Assembly: GCF_022965805.1 (NCBI RefSeq)
Contig: NC_133117.1
Location: 13,788,183 to 13,852,182, forward strand
Direction: 5' to 3'
Length of the DNA stretch: 64,000 nt
From: Primulina eburnea
Taxonomy: Eukaryota; Streptophyta; Magnoliopsida; Lamiales; Gesneriaceae
How positions within the stretch are numbered: position 1 is the first letter of the stretch; every line of letters starts with the position of its first letter. A model generated the notes under the pieces. That model was not told the DNA's origin, searched no databases, and saw only the letters and a list, made by a program, of their open reading frames with translations. The position numbers and the translations under genes are program-made. Positions 45,899 through 57,601 of the stretch are shown piece by piece.

Positions 45899-47350
45899 AT
45901 TTTTAGAGTAGATGCCCTGTAAACAAACGATTGGCTATGTAATTTATTGACTCAGTTGTAATTAACATTCTTTATTTTAATATAATTCACATTTCATGGT
46001 TTTCATTTTGTTTTATCTGTATACCCATGTAATCGACATAAATAAATACATTCATTATACGTTAATACAAATGAATCGTAATTCAATTTTAAAACTCATT
46101 TGTAAACACTGTACATTATAAATTTGTTCCTGGTTGATTTAGCAGTCTAAAAACAAGGATAAATGCCACTTGAGCTTGAGACTAGCTTCTGTGATGTTAT
46201 GTACTATATTTCATGGTAAGGGAATATAGATGTCCAATCATGTAGATGGACAATTTTATGATGATTTTACCGAACAACCCTCCCTTAGACTTTTCAAGTA
46301 ATTATCATTTATCGAGAAAAAAAGTATGTGGTTATGATTGTACATCATTAGTCCTTGCAACCCGAGAAAACATTGAGGCTCTACATACTAGGATTTTTCT
46401 TTGACTCGTTTTTCAAGTTCGCGAGGGTTACGAGGTGGCGAGGTTAGGTACAATTGCGACATATGTAGGAGAATGTGCATAGTAGTCATGAAACCACCGC
46501 TCACTTACAAGTGTGGATATCCTATGTGATCTAATGAAGTATTAGCACATGAAATCTCTGGCCAGAGTATCAGATGTATGGGATCAGGATTCTCTAGTTG
46601 TGCATGGGATGACACTATGAATATTTCATGAACACATCAAATATCTATCGAATCTAATATACAATTGTCGATGAACTAATGGTTGCAGATTCTATTTGGA
46701 CATATGAGATGAAGAAACTGTAATGTACGTTAATCATAACCGATTGGTTCTTGCAGGTACTATCAGTGATCCCTAGGGAATCATGGGAGGATGCTCGCTT
46801 TTATCATGATTCGATGGTTTTAATTAAAAAATTATTTCTAACATTCTCATTATCAAATGTGGGTACATAGAATGGGGCAAATAATGGTAAGCCCTAAAGG
46901 ACAATGTCCCGAATTACAAAGAGTTTGGAACCCACGGCTAGCTGTATCCCTAGACCATTGATGGTCACAAAACACTGGATCATTTGTTACCGTTGAGACA
47001 ATAAATTCAATGAGTTGAATTTATAAAAATTATGAGATAGTAAATTAAAGGAGTTGAATTTATGATAACTAAAATTTGGAGAGAATAAATTCAAGAAGTT
47101 GAATTTATGAAAATTGATAGTTTAAAATATTAAAATCAAAAGGTGAGTTTATGAAAGATTAAATTAAATGTAATGAGCGTATGTATAATAGAATTGCAGT
47201 AGTACAAGTTCAACATGCTAATTAATTAAAGCCCTTAATGGACTTTGATATATTAATTAATTAAACTTGAAACGTCTACTATTTAAAATATTACTATTTC
47301 TTTTTTTTGTAAACTAAATCTAAAAAAATATCTTTTTATGCATGCATGCA
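45899..47350 (+). repeat. E6 3' LTR, truncated and diverged
   Basis: Preceded by the purine-rich GCAAGTGAGAGAT. It begins TTTTAGAGTAGATGCCC, a decayed TGTTAGAG start, and tracks the E5 LTR in order (ATACCCATG, target of AACAACCCTCC, ATCATTAGTCCTT, TATGCATGCATG) at low identity. Similarity fades near 47350. Confidence 0.65.
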
Positions 47351-47726
47351 ATAACAAATGTAAATCACACATTTTAAATTAAAGTATTCCACTATCCGTA
47401 AAAATACTGCAGTTAAACATAAGACAAATGGTCAACCCTAGACTGTCGTGTTAAAAAATTCAAAATTGAAAAATGAAAAAAATCCTGAAATACCATCAAT
47501 GGTAAAAACGAAAGTGTATGAAAATATCAACGATCTCTCCTAACTCGAAAACATATGTGCGGAAAAGTATGGTCATCGGGTTAGCTTGCACACATCCAGC
47601 CCCGCCTACTCAGTTTTTGGCGCCTCCAATCTACTCATCAATATGCTCACCTGGATCATTCACACCTAGTAAGTCTAAAGACTCAACGCACCTGAATCTT
47701 GATAACAAATACATATACATAACATG
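47351..47726. other. Unassigned AT-rich stretch
   Basis: I see no gene, repeat boundary or RNA here. It may be residual host DNA or eroded E6. Confidence 0.4.
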
Positions 47727-49406
47727 TGTCACGCCCCGAGTTGGAAGCGTCGTCGACATCTGGCATTGTTTAGCAATTACATTGAAAACAATAAAGCCTC
47801 GTATCAAATCAACAAGTCTTTTTCATAAATAGAATGGTGTCTTACAATGAAAAAAGAATAAACTTTTATATCAGAGTTTGCAGAAGCTAAACAAAAAAAG
47901 AGGAGTACAATTCTCGATTCCTGATCTCGAAATCTGATCACCATCCCCAGAACGCTTCTTGCTCCTCCTTGTTTACTTGCTCTTCATTTTTATCTGAAAT
48001 TTGTAAGGGGTGAATGTTTTGGGAAACACTCAGCAATTGAAGGTCGATCGATTCCAAGATACATATAAAACTTAGTTTTCTTAAAACGTCCTTTTAACAG
48101 ACTTTCTAAAGTTAATATTCTTAATTTATCATGAGAGAAACGAATCGAATAAATGACAGAATTTATCAGATGATTCAGAGCAATTAAGAAACAGATCAAA
48201 TCAAACGGACACGACACTGCTACTCATCTCATTTCCATGGTCAAATTGTCCCCAATATGTTAGTCCTCCAAGGGTTGAGGCCAGAACATGGTTTTATACC
48301 CACCAATGGGGGCCAGAACAGAACATGGTTTTATACGCACCAATGGGGCCAGAACAGAACTAAAAGTCTCGTCCCATTTCAAATTCAAATCGTAAAAATG
48401 CAAACAAAATTCAAAAGTAACAGACAGAACTTTTCAGATTTTCAGATTTCAGAGTTTTCATACAGACACTGCGGAACCAAGAATTTCGATGCATAAAAGA
48501 GAACACATAACCGATCGAAATTTTAAAAGAAACATAATAATTTTTTCGAAAAAAGGGACACACCTTCATTTATGTCGCATTATTTATTTCAAAGTTTAAA
48601 AATACAACAAAATATTTAACAAAAGCCCACTTACAGATTTTTGTAGTAAATTTCTTGTCGAAAATCGAGCAGCACTTCGACGTAACCTTGGCAAATGTTG
48701 TCTTTGATCGTGCAGCACTTAGACTCAGGATTGCAACTCTGGTCAACACAAAATTCCCTTCTTCTTCTTTGCTTTGCTTGGCCGAAACTTGGAGAGGTTT
48801 GAATAGGGTGAGGACCGAATTTTTTATGCTTATTTTGGATCACATTTCCTTCAACCTTGATGTCTTATTTATAGGAAATTTTTGGTCCTTTATCCTCCCC
48901 CATGGCCGAACTCTTGTTCCCCAAGAAAGGATTTATCGTGCTCATAATGGTGGTCAAAGGCATGCCAAGCATCAAGAGTCATTCTTTGCATAATAAAGAT
49001 GTCCTAGCCCTTAGCTCCTCTCGCAGCTCCTTCATGAGTTAATGCAAATGTTATTTCCTGCACATTTAACTTGTCCAAACTCTTGGCTCAACTTATAGCT
49101 CCTTTTTTGGTCTTGTTAGGACAAGCTTGGTTGAGCTTCTTTGAGCTGAATGATCGAGTCCTTGAGCTGGGGTTTTACTGCTCCCATGACAATACTTCGA
49201 CGGATGTGGTTACTTGCAGCTTGAGTTCTTGTAGAATTATTCTTTGAGCTTTGAAGCTATTTTCTCGAGTTAAGTTTGATTAAAATCTAAGTTAAAATTT
49301 AAGTTATGTATTTGGAACGGAAATTTTTGAGCTTAGTTTGAGTTAAACTTCAAGTTTGTATTACTTACTTGATTTGCTTTGGATCGAAAAATCTCTGGTT
49401 CTCACA
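47727..49406 (-). repeat. E7 3' LTR
   Basis: About 1680 bp, TGTCACGCCCCGAG...TTCTCACA. On the minus strand it starts TGTGAGAACCAGAG. It has a near-perfect 37-bp direct repeat (CCAGAACATGGTTTTATAC...) at 48281 and about 48318. ORF-like readings inside lack homology. Confidence 0.8.
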
Positions 49407-49421
49407 TCCTTCCCTCCTTAT
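49407..49421 (-). other. E7 polypurine tract
   Basis: Minus strand AAGGAGGGAAGGA immediately before the LTR. Confidence 0.75.
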
Positions 49422-49439
49422 TGAAAGTTTCGTCCTCGA

Positions 49440-52130
49440 AACTTGCATTAGCTCGATCTTTCGAACAGATGAGGGTATTGTGCTCGTATTTTCTCCTTGA
49501 GCTCCCAGGTGGCCTCCCTTTCAGTATGATTTGATCACTGTACCTTGACATAAGGTATTGTTCGGTGCCTCAACATTTGGTCTTTTGTGTCCACTATCGA
49601 ATAGGGACTTCTTCGTATTTGAGTTCTTCATTGAGGTTTCCTTCAATCATCAGTGGTGCAACTTTGAGTACGTTACTAGGGTCTGAGACATATTTTCTCA
49701 GCTATGAGATGTTGAAAAAATTATGTATCCTGGACATGTCTGGTGGTAACGCCACTCGGTAAGCTAAGGGTCCTACCTTCTCCAGTATTTCGAACGGTCC
49801 CACATACCTTGGATTTAGCTTTCTGGATTTACTGAACCGAACTACTCCCTTCATAGGAGAGACCTTGACGTAAGCCTTTTCGCCAATCTCCAATTCTAAC
49901 GGTCTTCTCTTCAAATCTGCCCAGCTCTTTTGTCCATCTTGGGCTGCTTTGAGTCTTTCCTTGATTATGACCACTTTTCCACGGTTAATTGAAAAAGTTC
50001 TGGTCCAGTAACAGCTTTTTCTCCGACTTCGTCCCAATATAGAGGCGACCTACACTTTCTACCATACAAAGCTTCATACGGAGCCATCTCGATGCTGCTG
50101 TGATAGCTGTTGTTATAGGCGAATTCTATCAGAGGTAACTATTCACTCCAATTTCCAGAAAAATAGAGTGCACATTCCCATGTGCCCTCAGCATATTCTC
50201 GAGGGTTTGATTTGTCCTTTCAGTTTGGCCATCAGTCTGAGGATAATAGGCCGTGCTGAGAGTAACCTTGGTCCCCATAGCCTTCTAGAAACTTTTCCAA
50301 AATCTTGATACAAATCTTGGATCTCGATCTGTCAGACAGTATACTTGTCGGGACTCCGTGTAGCCTTACTATGTTGTCCATATACAAGGTAGCAAGCTTA
50401 TCCAGGTTGTAAGTCATCCGCACCGGTAAGAAATGTGCAGACTTAGTCAATCTATCAACGATTACCCATATTCCATCATGACCTTGTCTTGATTTTGGTA
50501 GCCCGACTACAAAGTCCATGGAGATATTATCCTACTTCCATGTTGGTATTTCCAATGGCTGTAAAAGTCCTCCAGGCTGTTGATGTTCTGCCTTGACTTG
50601 TTGACAGGTAAGGCACTTGGAAACAAAGACAGTCACGTATTTCTTCATTCCGTTCCACCAGTAATTATTTTTAAGTCTCTGTACATTTTAGTACTCCCTG
50701 GATGTACATAAAATCTCGATTCATGTGCCTCGTTCATTACCTATTCTCGAATTCAATCGACGTTTGGCACATACAATCATCCTTTCATCCAGAGTATCGT
50801 ATTTTCATCAATTTGAAATTCTGGAACTTTTCCTTCTTGGATTTGTTCTTTAATTTTAAAAATGGAGGTGTCTTGACTCTGCTTCAATTTGATGGTCTCT
50901 CGGAGACCTGGTTGTACTGATAGTGAAGATAAGTTCACCTTCCCAGGGTTCCTCCGGCACAACGCATCTGCCACTTTATTTGCCTTACCCGAATGGTAAT
51001 TGATTGACAAATCATAGTCTTTGAGAAGTTCCATCCGTCTTCTTTGCCTCATGTTTAATTCTTTTTGGGTAAAAATGTACTTGAGGCTCTGGGGATCAGT
51101 AAAAACTTCGTATTTTACTCCATAAAGATAGTGCCTCCAGATTTTAAGTGCAAATACTATTGCGGCTAACTCCAAGTCATGAGTGGGGTAATTCTGATCA
51201 TATGGTTTTAGTTGTCGTGAGGCATAAGCAATTACCTGACCCTCTTGCATAAGCACACATCCTAATCCTCCCTTTAAAGCGTCACTGTATATAGTGAAAT
51301 TCTTACCATCCTTGGGAAGAAATAATACTGGTGTGGATGCGAGTTTTGTCTTCAGGATTTCAAAACTTCTTTCACACGCTTAATCCCAAATAAATTTCGA
51401 ATTTTTCTGAGTAAGTTTGGTGAGTGAAATGGCTATCGAAGAAAATCCTTCCACAAATTTTCTTTAGTAGCCAGCTAAACCCAAAAAACTCCTTACTTCA
51501 GTCACTGTTCTTGGTTGTGGCCAATCCTTGATTGCTTCCACCTTCTTACGGTCTACTAACACCCCTAATCAGAAATTACATGACCTAGGAACGCCACACT
51601 TTTTAACCAAAATTCACATTTCTTGAATTTGACGTATAGTTCTGTTTCTCACAGTGTCTGCAAAGTGAGACGCAGATGTTCTCTGTGTTCTTCTTCACTT
51701 GGTGAGTACAGAAGGATATCATCTATGAAAACAACCACAAATTTGTCGAGGTGTGGTTTGAACACTCGATTCATCAGGTCCATAAATGCTGCATGAGCAT
51801 TTTTTAGGCCAAAAGGAATTACTGTGAATTCGTAATGTCCATACCTTGTCCTAAAAGCAGTTTTAGGGATATCCTCAGTTTTGACTTTCAGCTGGTCATA
51901 GCTAGATCTTAGATCGAGTTTTGAGAAACTTTGGCTCCTTTTAACTGATCAAAAAGATCGTCAATTCTCGTGAGTGGATACTTATTCTTTATGGTTATCT
52001 TGTTTAACTCCCGGTAATCAATACATAGCCTCATGCTTCCGTCCTTTTTCTTTAAAAAGAGCACTGGTGCTCCCAACGGGGATGCACTAGGGAGGACCTG
52101 CTTCTTATCCAGTAATTCCTGAAGTTGCTC
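49440..52130 (-). pseudogene. E7 pol: RT, RNase H, integrase, chromodomain
   Basis: RT fragments occupy about 51400-52100, with several frame changes. RNase H is clear at 50777-51256 ([34 protein letters not shown]). Integrase: [13 protein letters not shown] and SILSDR near 50300-50519, then the GPF region (RYVGPFEILEKVG) near 49790. The chromodomain-like end (TIPYVKVQ, REATWELKEK) near 49490-49560 has a TGA in place of Trp. Heavily broken. Confidence 0.8.
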
Positions 52131-52141
52131 CTTTAATTCCT

Positions 52142-53831
52142 TTAATTCAGCTGGAGTGCCTTTGAGATTGGTGCAGCACCAGGGACCAAATTGATTTCAA
52201 ATTCTACTTCTCTATCGGGTATCTCTCCCGGTAATTCCTCGGGGAAAACATCTGGAAATTCTTGAACAATTGGAATATCTTCTAGCCTTGGGACTTCTTC
52301 CTCTTTGACTTCATTGATTACTGCCAGATAAATCTCTTCACCTCCTTTTATGGCCTTCCCGACTTGTGAGGCAGATAGTAGAGATTTTCGTTCTTTGGAT
52401 TTCCGTGGTATATGACTTCCTCCATAGTTGGAGTCTGAAGTTTGATGTCTTTCCTCTGGCAATCTACTATGGCATGGTTTTTAGCTAACCAGTCCATTCC
52501 AAGAATGACGTCAAACTCAATCATGTTGAGTTGGATTAGTTCTGCCTCAAAATCCTGTCTATTGATACAAATTTGAAATTTTCGATACACTTTGCGGGTT
52601 TCAATTATTTTACTGGCAGGTGTTGCCACTCTTAACGGTTCACTAAGAATATCATGCTCAAGTTTAAGCTTCTTAGCAAATCTTTTAGACACAAATGAAT
52701 GTGTGGCACCACAATCAAACAAAGTATATGCAGGGATTTTATTGAGTAAGATGGTACTTGCCACCACTTCGTTGGTATTATCAGCTTCCTCTTGGGTTAT
52801 TGCGTAAACCCGAGCATTAGTCTTGTTTTCATGTTGTTTACTGGACCCCGACCCTTTGTCCTTGTTGTCTAGACAATCTTTAATTCTATGAGCCACCTTT
52901 CCGCATTTAAAACAAGTGCCTATCTTCCGATAACATTCTCCAACATGCTTCTGTCGACATGTGTCGCACCACTTTCCTTCGGTGTTGCCAGCACCGTTAA
53001 AATTTCCTCTTGGAGGTCCACTTGAATGATTCGGCTTCTTAAATTTGGGACCATTTTGAGTAGTTTGGTTGACCAACGGTCTCTTATTCCTGTTTTCATC
53101 TTCACGACTCTTAATATCTGTTTCCGCACTCATTGCCGCGCCCATCAAATCAGAAAAGTTGTTTGGTTTGAACACCGCCAAAGCCGATTGAATCCGGTTG
53201 TTCAATCCTCTCTTAAAACGATGCATCTTCAAGGTTTCATCAGATATAATTGTTGGGACGTAGGTTCCCAGATTATTAAACCTAGAGGTATATTCCAGTA
53301 CTGTCATATCCGGCGTCTATCTGAAATTTTCAAATTCATTCAGCTTCTGCAGACGAAATTTGGCTGGATAGTATTGTTTCAAAAACTCTCTCTTAAAAAT
53401 CTACCATGTGATATCTTCCACTTCGGCTAGAGATTGTGACACGGTTTCCACCATTTTCGTGCTCTGTCTTCAAGAAACAGTGTTACAACCTCTATTCTCA
53501 ATTCTTCAGGCACTTCAAGTAGGTGTAATTGCTATTCGACGTTTTTGAGCCAGTTATGACTGACTTCTGGGTCTGGGTTCCAATCGAAAGTTGGAACTCG
53601 ATTTCTTCTCAAAGATTCATAATGGTATTTAATCCCACGCGGTTGTGGTTCTTGAGGTGGTTGAATAGCATTAGCCAATGGGTTCACGAATTCTTGCAAC
53701 GTCGCTGCTACGATAGTAGCTATCGCCATCATATCTTCTTGACTGAGATTTACTCTCGGAGGTGGTGGTGGGTTTTCATCTTGGTTAGCGCCACAAGGGT
53801 TACGGTTGTTTCAGGGTGGTCTGCCTGCCAT
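52142..53831 (-). pseudogene. E7 gag-protease
   Basis: Starts at the ATG at 53829-53831 (MAGRPP) with an immediate TGA. Proline stretch, PTFDWNPDPEVSHNWLKNVE, capsid end LNNRIQSALAVF, zinc knuckles CDTCRQKHVGEC and CFKCGKVAHRIKDC, then protease TLFDCGATHSFVS and VILGMDWLAKN. The usual protease Asp-Ser/Thr-Gly is Asp-Cys-Gly here. A long frame runs 52348-53307; the rest is broken by stops and shifts. The end (IPIVQEFPDVFPEELPG) leads into RT. Confidence 0.8.
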
Positions 53832-53993
53832 TTCTTATAAACATGTATTTTATTAATTTGTTTGCCACCATATTTAATCGAAAAAAATAATTTCATTAAA
53901 TTGTAGAGATTTTTCATACAACTGATCTTTTCAAAACAAATGATTAATCAAATATTTCCAGATACAATCAAGGCCTTTTCTAGTACTCTCTCT

Positions 53994-54551
53994 CTACTCG
54001 TCTATTACTTCTCTGTCTCCTACTGCTTCATTAATATCTTCTTCCACAGGGTTTTCTTCCAGTTGTTCCATGAGTTCTTCCATATTGACCATCTCATTTC
54101 GTAGATGCTCGATGTAATTCTGCAATTGTGTGTTGTCGTGATCGAGGTTGTTTACTTGATCCTGTAGTTCTTGTATTGTTGATTGGCTTACTTTCTCATC
54201 AATTTCTTGTTCGTCTATTCGTTCTTCAAGACGGCGTTGCATTTTGAGGAGACTATCTTCACGGATTTCGAGCGTAAGAATTATATCCTGAGCTTTGTTC
54301 AACTCTTGCTTGGTGATCTCGTGCTGACGCTCCGACTATAGATGATAAGCAGCGTAATGTCTAACATCTTCGCGTAGTTTCTTCTCTTCCACTCTGGCCT
54401 CACGAAGATCCTCCATCATGCACACGTTATTCCCGTCTAGCTGGAAGTTATCTCTCTCGAGTTTTTGATTTTTTTGTTTCAGTGTTTTAATTTCTGACTC
54501 CTTTTCTTGAAGTTGTTTCTGAAGTTCATTTATAATGCTTTGAAAGTCCAT
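53994..54551 (-). pseudogene. E7 leader ORF 1, coiled-coil protein with one stop
   Basis: From the ATG at 54549-54551 (MDFQSIINELQKQLQEK) about 185 codons in one frame, with a TAG at 54336-54338. Nearly all heptad-type Leu/Glu/Lys/Gln sequence (ESEIKTLKQKNQKLERD, QDQVNNLDHDNTQLQNYI), ending acidic. It sits upstream of gag on the same strand, 163 bp from the gag ATG. A splice-acceptor-like TTATCTTATAG lies just before its start. I recognise no family; structural or RNA-binding role is guesswork. Confidence 0.5.
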
Positions 54552-54716
54552 GTTGGTTTCCTATAAGATAAAATCATTTTTATAAATAAGATACTCATCA
54601 ATTTTTAAATATGCAATAATAGAAAGATAATAGAAAGTTTCAAAATAATTTGGTACACATAATATTTTCTCAGTCACAAGTTTACTACAATCCAGATACT
54701 TTATTATAACGCTAAT

Positions 54717-54926
54717 CTAATCGAACATCTCTCCGCCGTCGCTGTCACTGTCGTCTCTGGCCACCTCCATCGGTGTTACCTCCTCTTCCTCCATGTTCTC
54801 TATAACCAAATGTAGGTAGTTGTTCTGCTTTTGAAGCCTCTCCATGGTGCCGTGGAGCTTGGAAATGTACCGATCCTGCTTGGCGTTCAACTTTTCTTGA
54901 CACTGACGAGCCCTAGTAGCACGTCT
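54717..54926 (-). pseudogene. E7 leader ORF 2, coiled-coil, 5'-truncated
   Basis: Same frame as leader ORF 1. From about 54926 it reads RRATRARQCQEKLNAK, then a coiled coil (YISKLHGTMERLQKQNNYL) and an acidic end (DDSDSDGGEMFD), stop at 54717. Residues upstream of 54926 come from the E8 LTR. The 165 bp between the two ORFs are AT-rich and could be an intron. Confidence 0.45.
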
Positions 54927-55645
54927 GTGAGACCCCGAGACTAAAATAGCTTTGATGGCATTTTGGTAAATAAGTTGAAAAATATTCAATTTATTTTGAT
55001 GTCATTTTCGTAGATAAGTTGAAAAATAATGAATTAATTTTAAGGGCAAAATGGTAATTATGTTATGGATTTTAACATAATTGTCCGAATATTAGCCAAA
55101 ATGATTTGAGATTTGGATATGACGTAGAAAACTCAAAGATAAAGAAGTTTCATGTTTTGAGTTTTGGAAAATTTGATTGTTTGACTGATCCAAAGGGATA
55201 TACCGAAGTTAAAATGTTAAATAGTATATATTATATTATATTATATTATTATTAATATGAGGCTTGGAATCAAAGAGGAATCTGATACGTGGCATTGTTA
55301 TACCAAACTTTTCCTTAGTGGCTTTCGCACACATGGAAGTTATTGGTTTCCAGCCTATATACCATTTTCAACTCAAATTGAGCTAAGAAAAGGAGAAATT
55401 TAAACTCCAGAATAATAATGAATATAAGATTCTTGTTTGGAATTTTACGAAACATAAAAGGATTTACGAAAGATATTCCAGAGAAATTTAACAACAGAGG
55501 ATTTATCGAGGGCCCAAAGAATCATAAATTCATAAAAAATCACCCATAAACGCCTTAAACGCCATTTCTCGGCTAAGCAGGCTGAAGGGCTACAACATGA
55601 ATTTATTCTTCCCGGATAAACTCGAACCTTGTGTTAACTATTTCC
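54927..55645 (+). repeat. E8: LTR-like fragment, plus orientation
   Basis: Begins TGTGAGACCCCGAGAC, includes an (TATAT)n tract at about 55223-55255 and a TATA box in CCTATATACC near 55357, suggesting plus-strand transcription. No matching CA end is found before E9. It differs from the E7 LTR and has no primer-binding site beside it, so it is not the E7 5' LTR. Confidence 0.45.
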
Positions 55646-55900
55646 TGGTTCATCTTCTTACCTTATGTTCTAACCAAAGATTCTTATATTACATTAGATT
55701 CCAGAAATTTAAATAAATCTTTTATTATATCAATCTGATTCCAAGTTACAAATAAATATAGATCATGTCATAGTAAGGAAAATAATTTAGCACGAATACT
55801 TTAGCCTGTCATTTAGGCTAATCACTGAAATATTTAAATTAAAAATAAAAACAAAAAATAAAACAATAAACTTACAAGGTTGTAAGCAGAACTTCAAACT

Positions 55901-55906
55901 TTTATT
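55901..55906 (-). terminator. E9 poly(A) signal
   Basis: AATAAA on the minus strand, about 90 bp downstream of the TATA box, the usual caulimovirid order in which promoter and poly(A) signal lie close together and define a terminally redundant RNA. Confidence 0.55.
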
Positions 55907-55990
55907 GATTTACTTCAGAAGGGTTTTGTACAAGAGAGAGTAGAGAGGGGAGCAAACTCGACCGTGTCCTTCTAAGAACACAGAAATAGC

Positions 55991-56000
55991 CTATATATAG
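55991..56000 (-). promoter_or_regulatory. E9 full-length-RNA promoter TATA box
   Basis: CTATATATAG, followed on the minus strand by a CT-rich leader (CTCTCTACTCTCTCTTG) and the poly(A) signal. Resembles a pararetrovirus 35S-type promoter; activity not shown. Confidence 0.55.
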
Positions 56001-56193
56001 ATAGAAGAGCCGGACATCAAACCCCGGATTCCATCTTAAAATAAAAATAGTAAATGCTTTATTAAAGCAAAAGTAACATGGTTACAAAATTCAAAAAGTA
56101 AATAGTGATATGCACCCACTTTTTGTCATGATATGCCATGATGATGTGTTATTTCACCAACTCTTGAATAGTGAGATTCCACTTTCAACGATT

Positions 56194-57601
56194 TTAATCA
56201 TCTTTAGTATTATCTTTAAGAGATTTCTTCAAACTTTCAAATATATCCTCAATTTGAGATAATTGAGGAATATCCTCATCTGGATCCTGTGCATCATGCA
56301 TCTTCATTAGATGTATGAATTGATTATCACTGGAATCTGAAGCCATTGATTGGTCTGATTTTGAATCGGAGCATCCCATATTCTTATAAAGATCTTTTTT
56401 CATTTCATCAATGTAGATTTCTACCATCTTTTCTTTAGAATAGATCTCTGAATATTTTTGAGTCAGAATTTTAAATGGACTCATTGCATCTTTTTCTTTT
56501 TGTTGTTGATTCAACAAATCTTTCTGATATGAAGAAATTTTTTCTTCCATTTGAAGTAAGGTGTCATGACCATGAAGTTTTCCAGATACTGGATCTTCTC
56601 GTAACATTTTATCCCAAAATTTTGTAGAGCTAGTTCTCCATAGACAAGGGATACCTTCATCTGTATAACCAAATTCTGGCTGCCATTTCCAGATCCATGG
56701 AATACCGAATTCCGTGAAGAATAGACATAAAGTCTTTCCATCAATCCAATGTTCAGAAAAACTTTTTTGTAATAATTGGTGCAACATTCAACCAAGTATC
56801 GAATGGTTTTATAAAAACTTCTGGCAAAATCTTTGCTGATGGACCAAATATTTTCCACCAAATAAAAAACCAATTTGGAATAGGATAATTGAAAACATTT
56901 TCACAAATCTTAAGAAACCATGTATGTTTCCTTTTTTTCATTTTCATACAGTAAAGTTTTATTAAAACTTTCAATATAATCCCAGAAATTGAATTTAAAA
57001 CTGGTTTTATGATTTTCTGAGTAAAACTCTTTTTCAACCAATGGAGATATACCCCATTCTTCAATAGATATAATCTTTTTAATAATAAACTTAGAGAAGT
57101 TATAACTTCCTTTTTGTTGAGTATTACTGAAAAAGTGAGTAATATCAACACTTTTTGTAGATATGAGAAGATTCTCATAATATCCTCGTTGCTTATAAGC
57201 ACCATATACATATGATGTATTGGTAAAATATCTTTCCATAATAATCCAAGGAGTTTTTTCCCATTGGATATCTTTTTCTTCTATAAGAAGAATTAATTCT
57301 TTATGTTTTGACTCTGTATAAAGAGCTGTATCATTATCATCTTTTTGATGATATTAGCATATGATGCTGAAGACTGAGAATCAGAATTATTTTTCTGCTT
57401 TTGTTTCAAGAATTCTTGAAATTCATTATATAACTCATTCTGCTCAGTATTACTGGCTGATGACGAATTAGATAAATTCTGGGCTATTAGCCTCTGTTTA
57501 CCATGTTGAGCAATAATATTAGGGGGTTTTCCCCTGCCACCTCGCCCTCTATAAGAGGACTCTCCTCTGCCTCGGGAGTTCATATCTGTAGATAAAAACA
57601 T
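56194..57601 (-). pseudogene. E9 downstream ORF, broken by frameshifts
   Basis: The ATG at 57599-57601 overlaps the polyprotein stop (TAATG). The first part (to about 57330) is Arg/Gly- then Ser/Gln-rich. The rest is spread over three further frame segments, changing near 57250-57330, near 56940 and near 56765. The middle is rich in aromatic residues (WFFIWWKIFGPS, IPWIWKWQPE) and the C terminus is helical and acidic. Position after RT/RNase H is where caulimovirids often encode the translational transactivator/inclusion protein, but I cannot confirm that identity. It is not translatable as one protein here. Confidence 0.55.

Larger units (their letters stand above)
47727..54926 (-). mobile_element. 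E7: decayed chromovirus with coiled-coil leader ORFs
   Basis: Minus strand: two short coiled-coil ORFs, gag with zinc knuckles, protease, RT, RNase H, integrase, chromodomain-like end, polypurine tract, 3' LTR. No 5' LTR or primer-binding site is found on the right; the element is cut at about 54926 by LTR-like E8. Frames change repeatedly. Left LTR end could be 47725 or 47727. Confidence 0.75.

Noticed and set aside
48655..48993. 112-residue plus-strand ORF
   Set aside because: Inside the E7 LTR, antisense, no recognisable motif.
54927..55645. E8 as the 5' LTR of E7
   Set aside because: Sequence differs from the E7 3' LTR, TATA orientation is plus, and no primer-binding site is adjacent.
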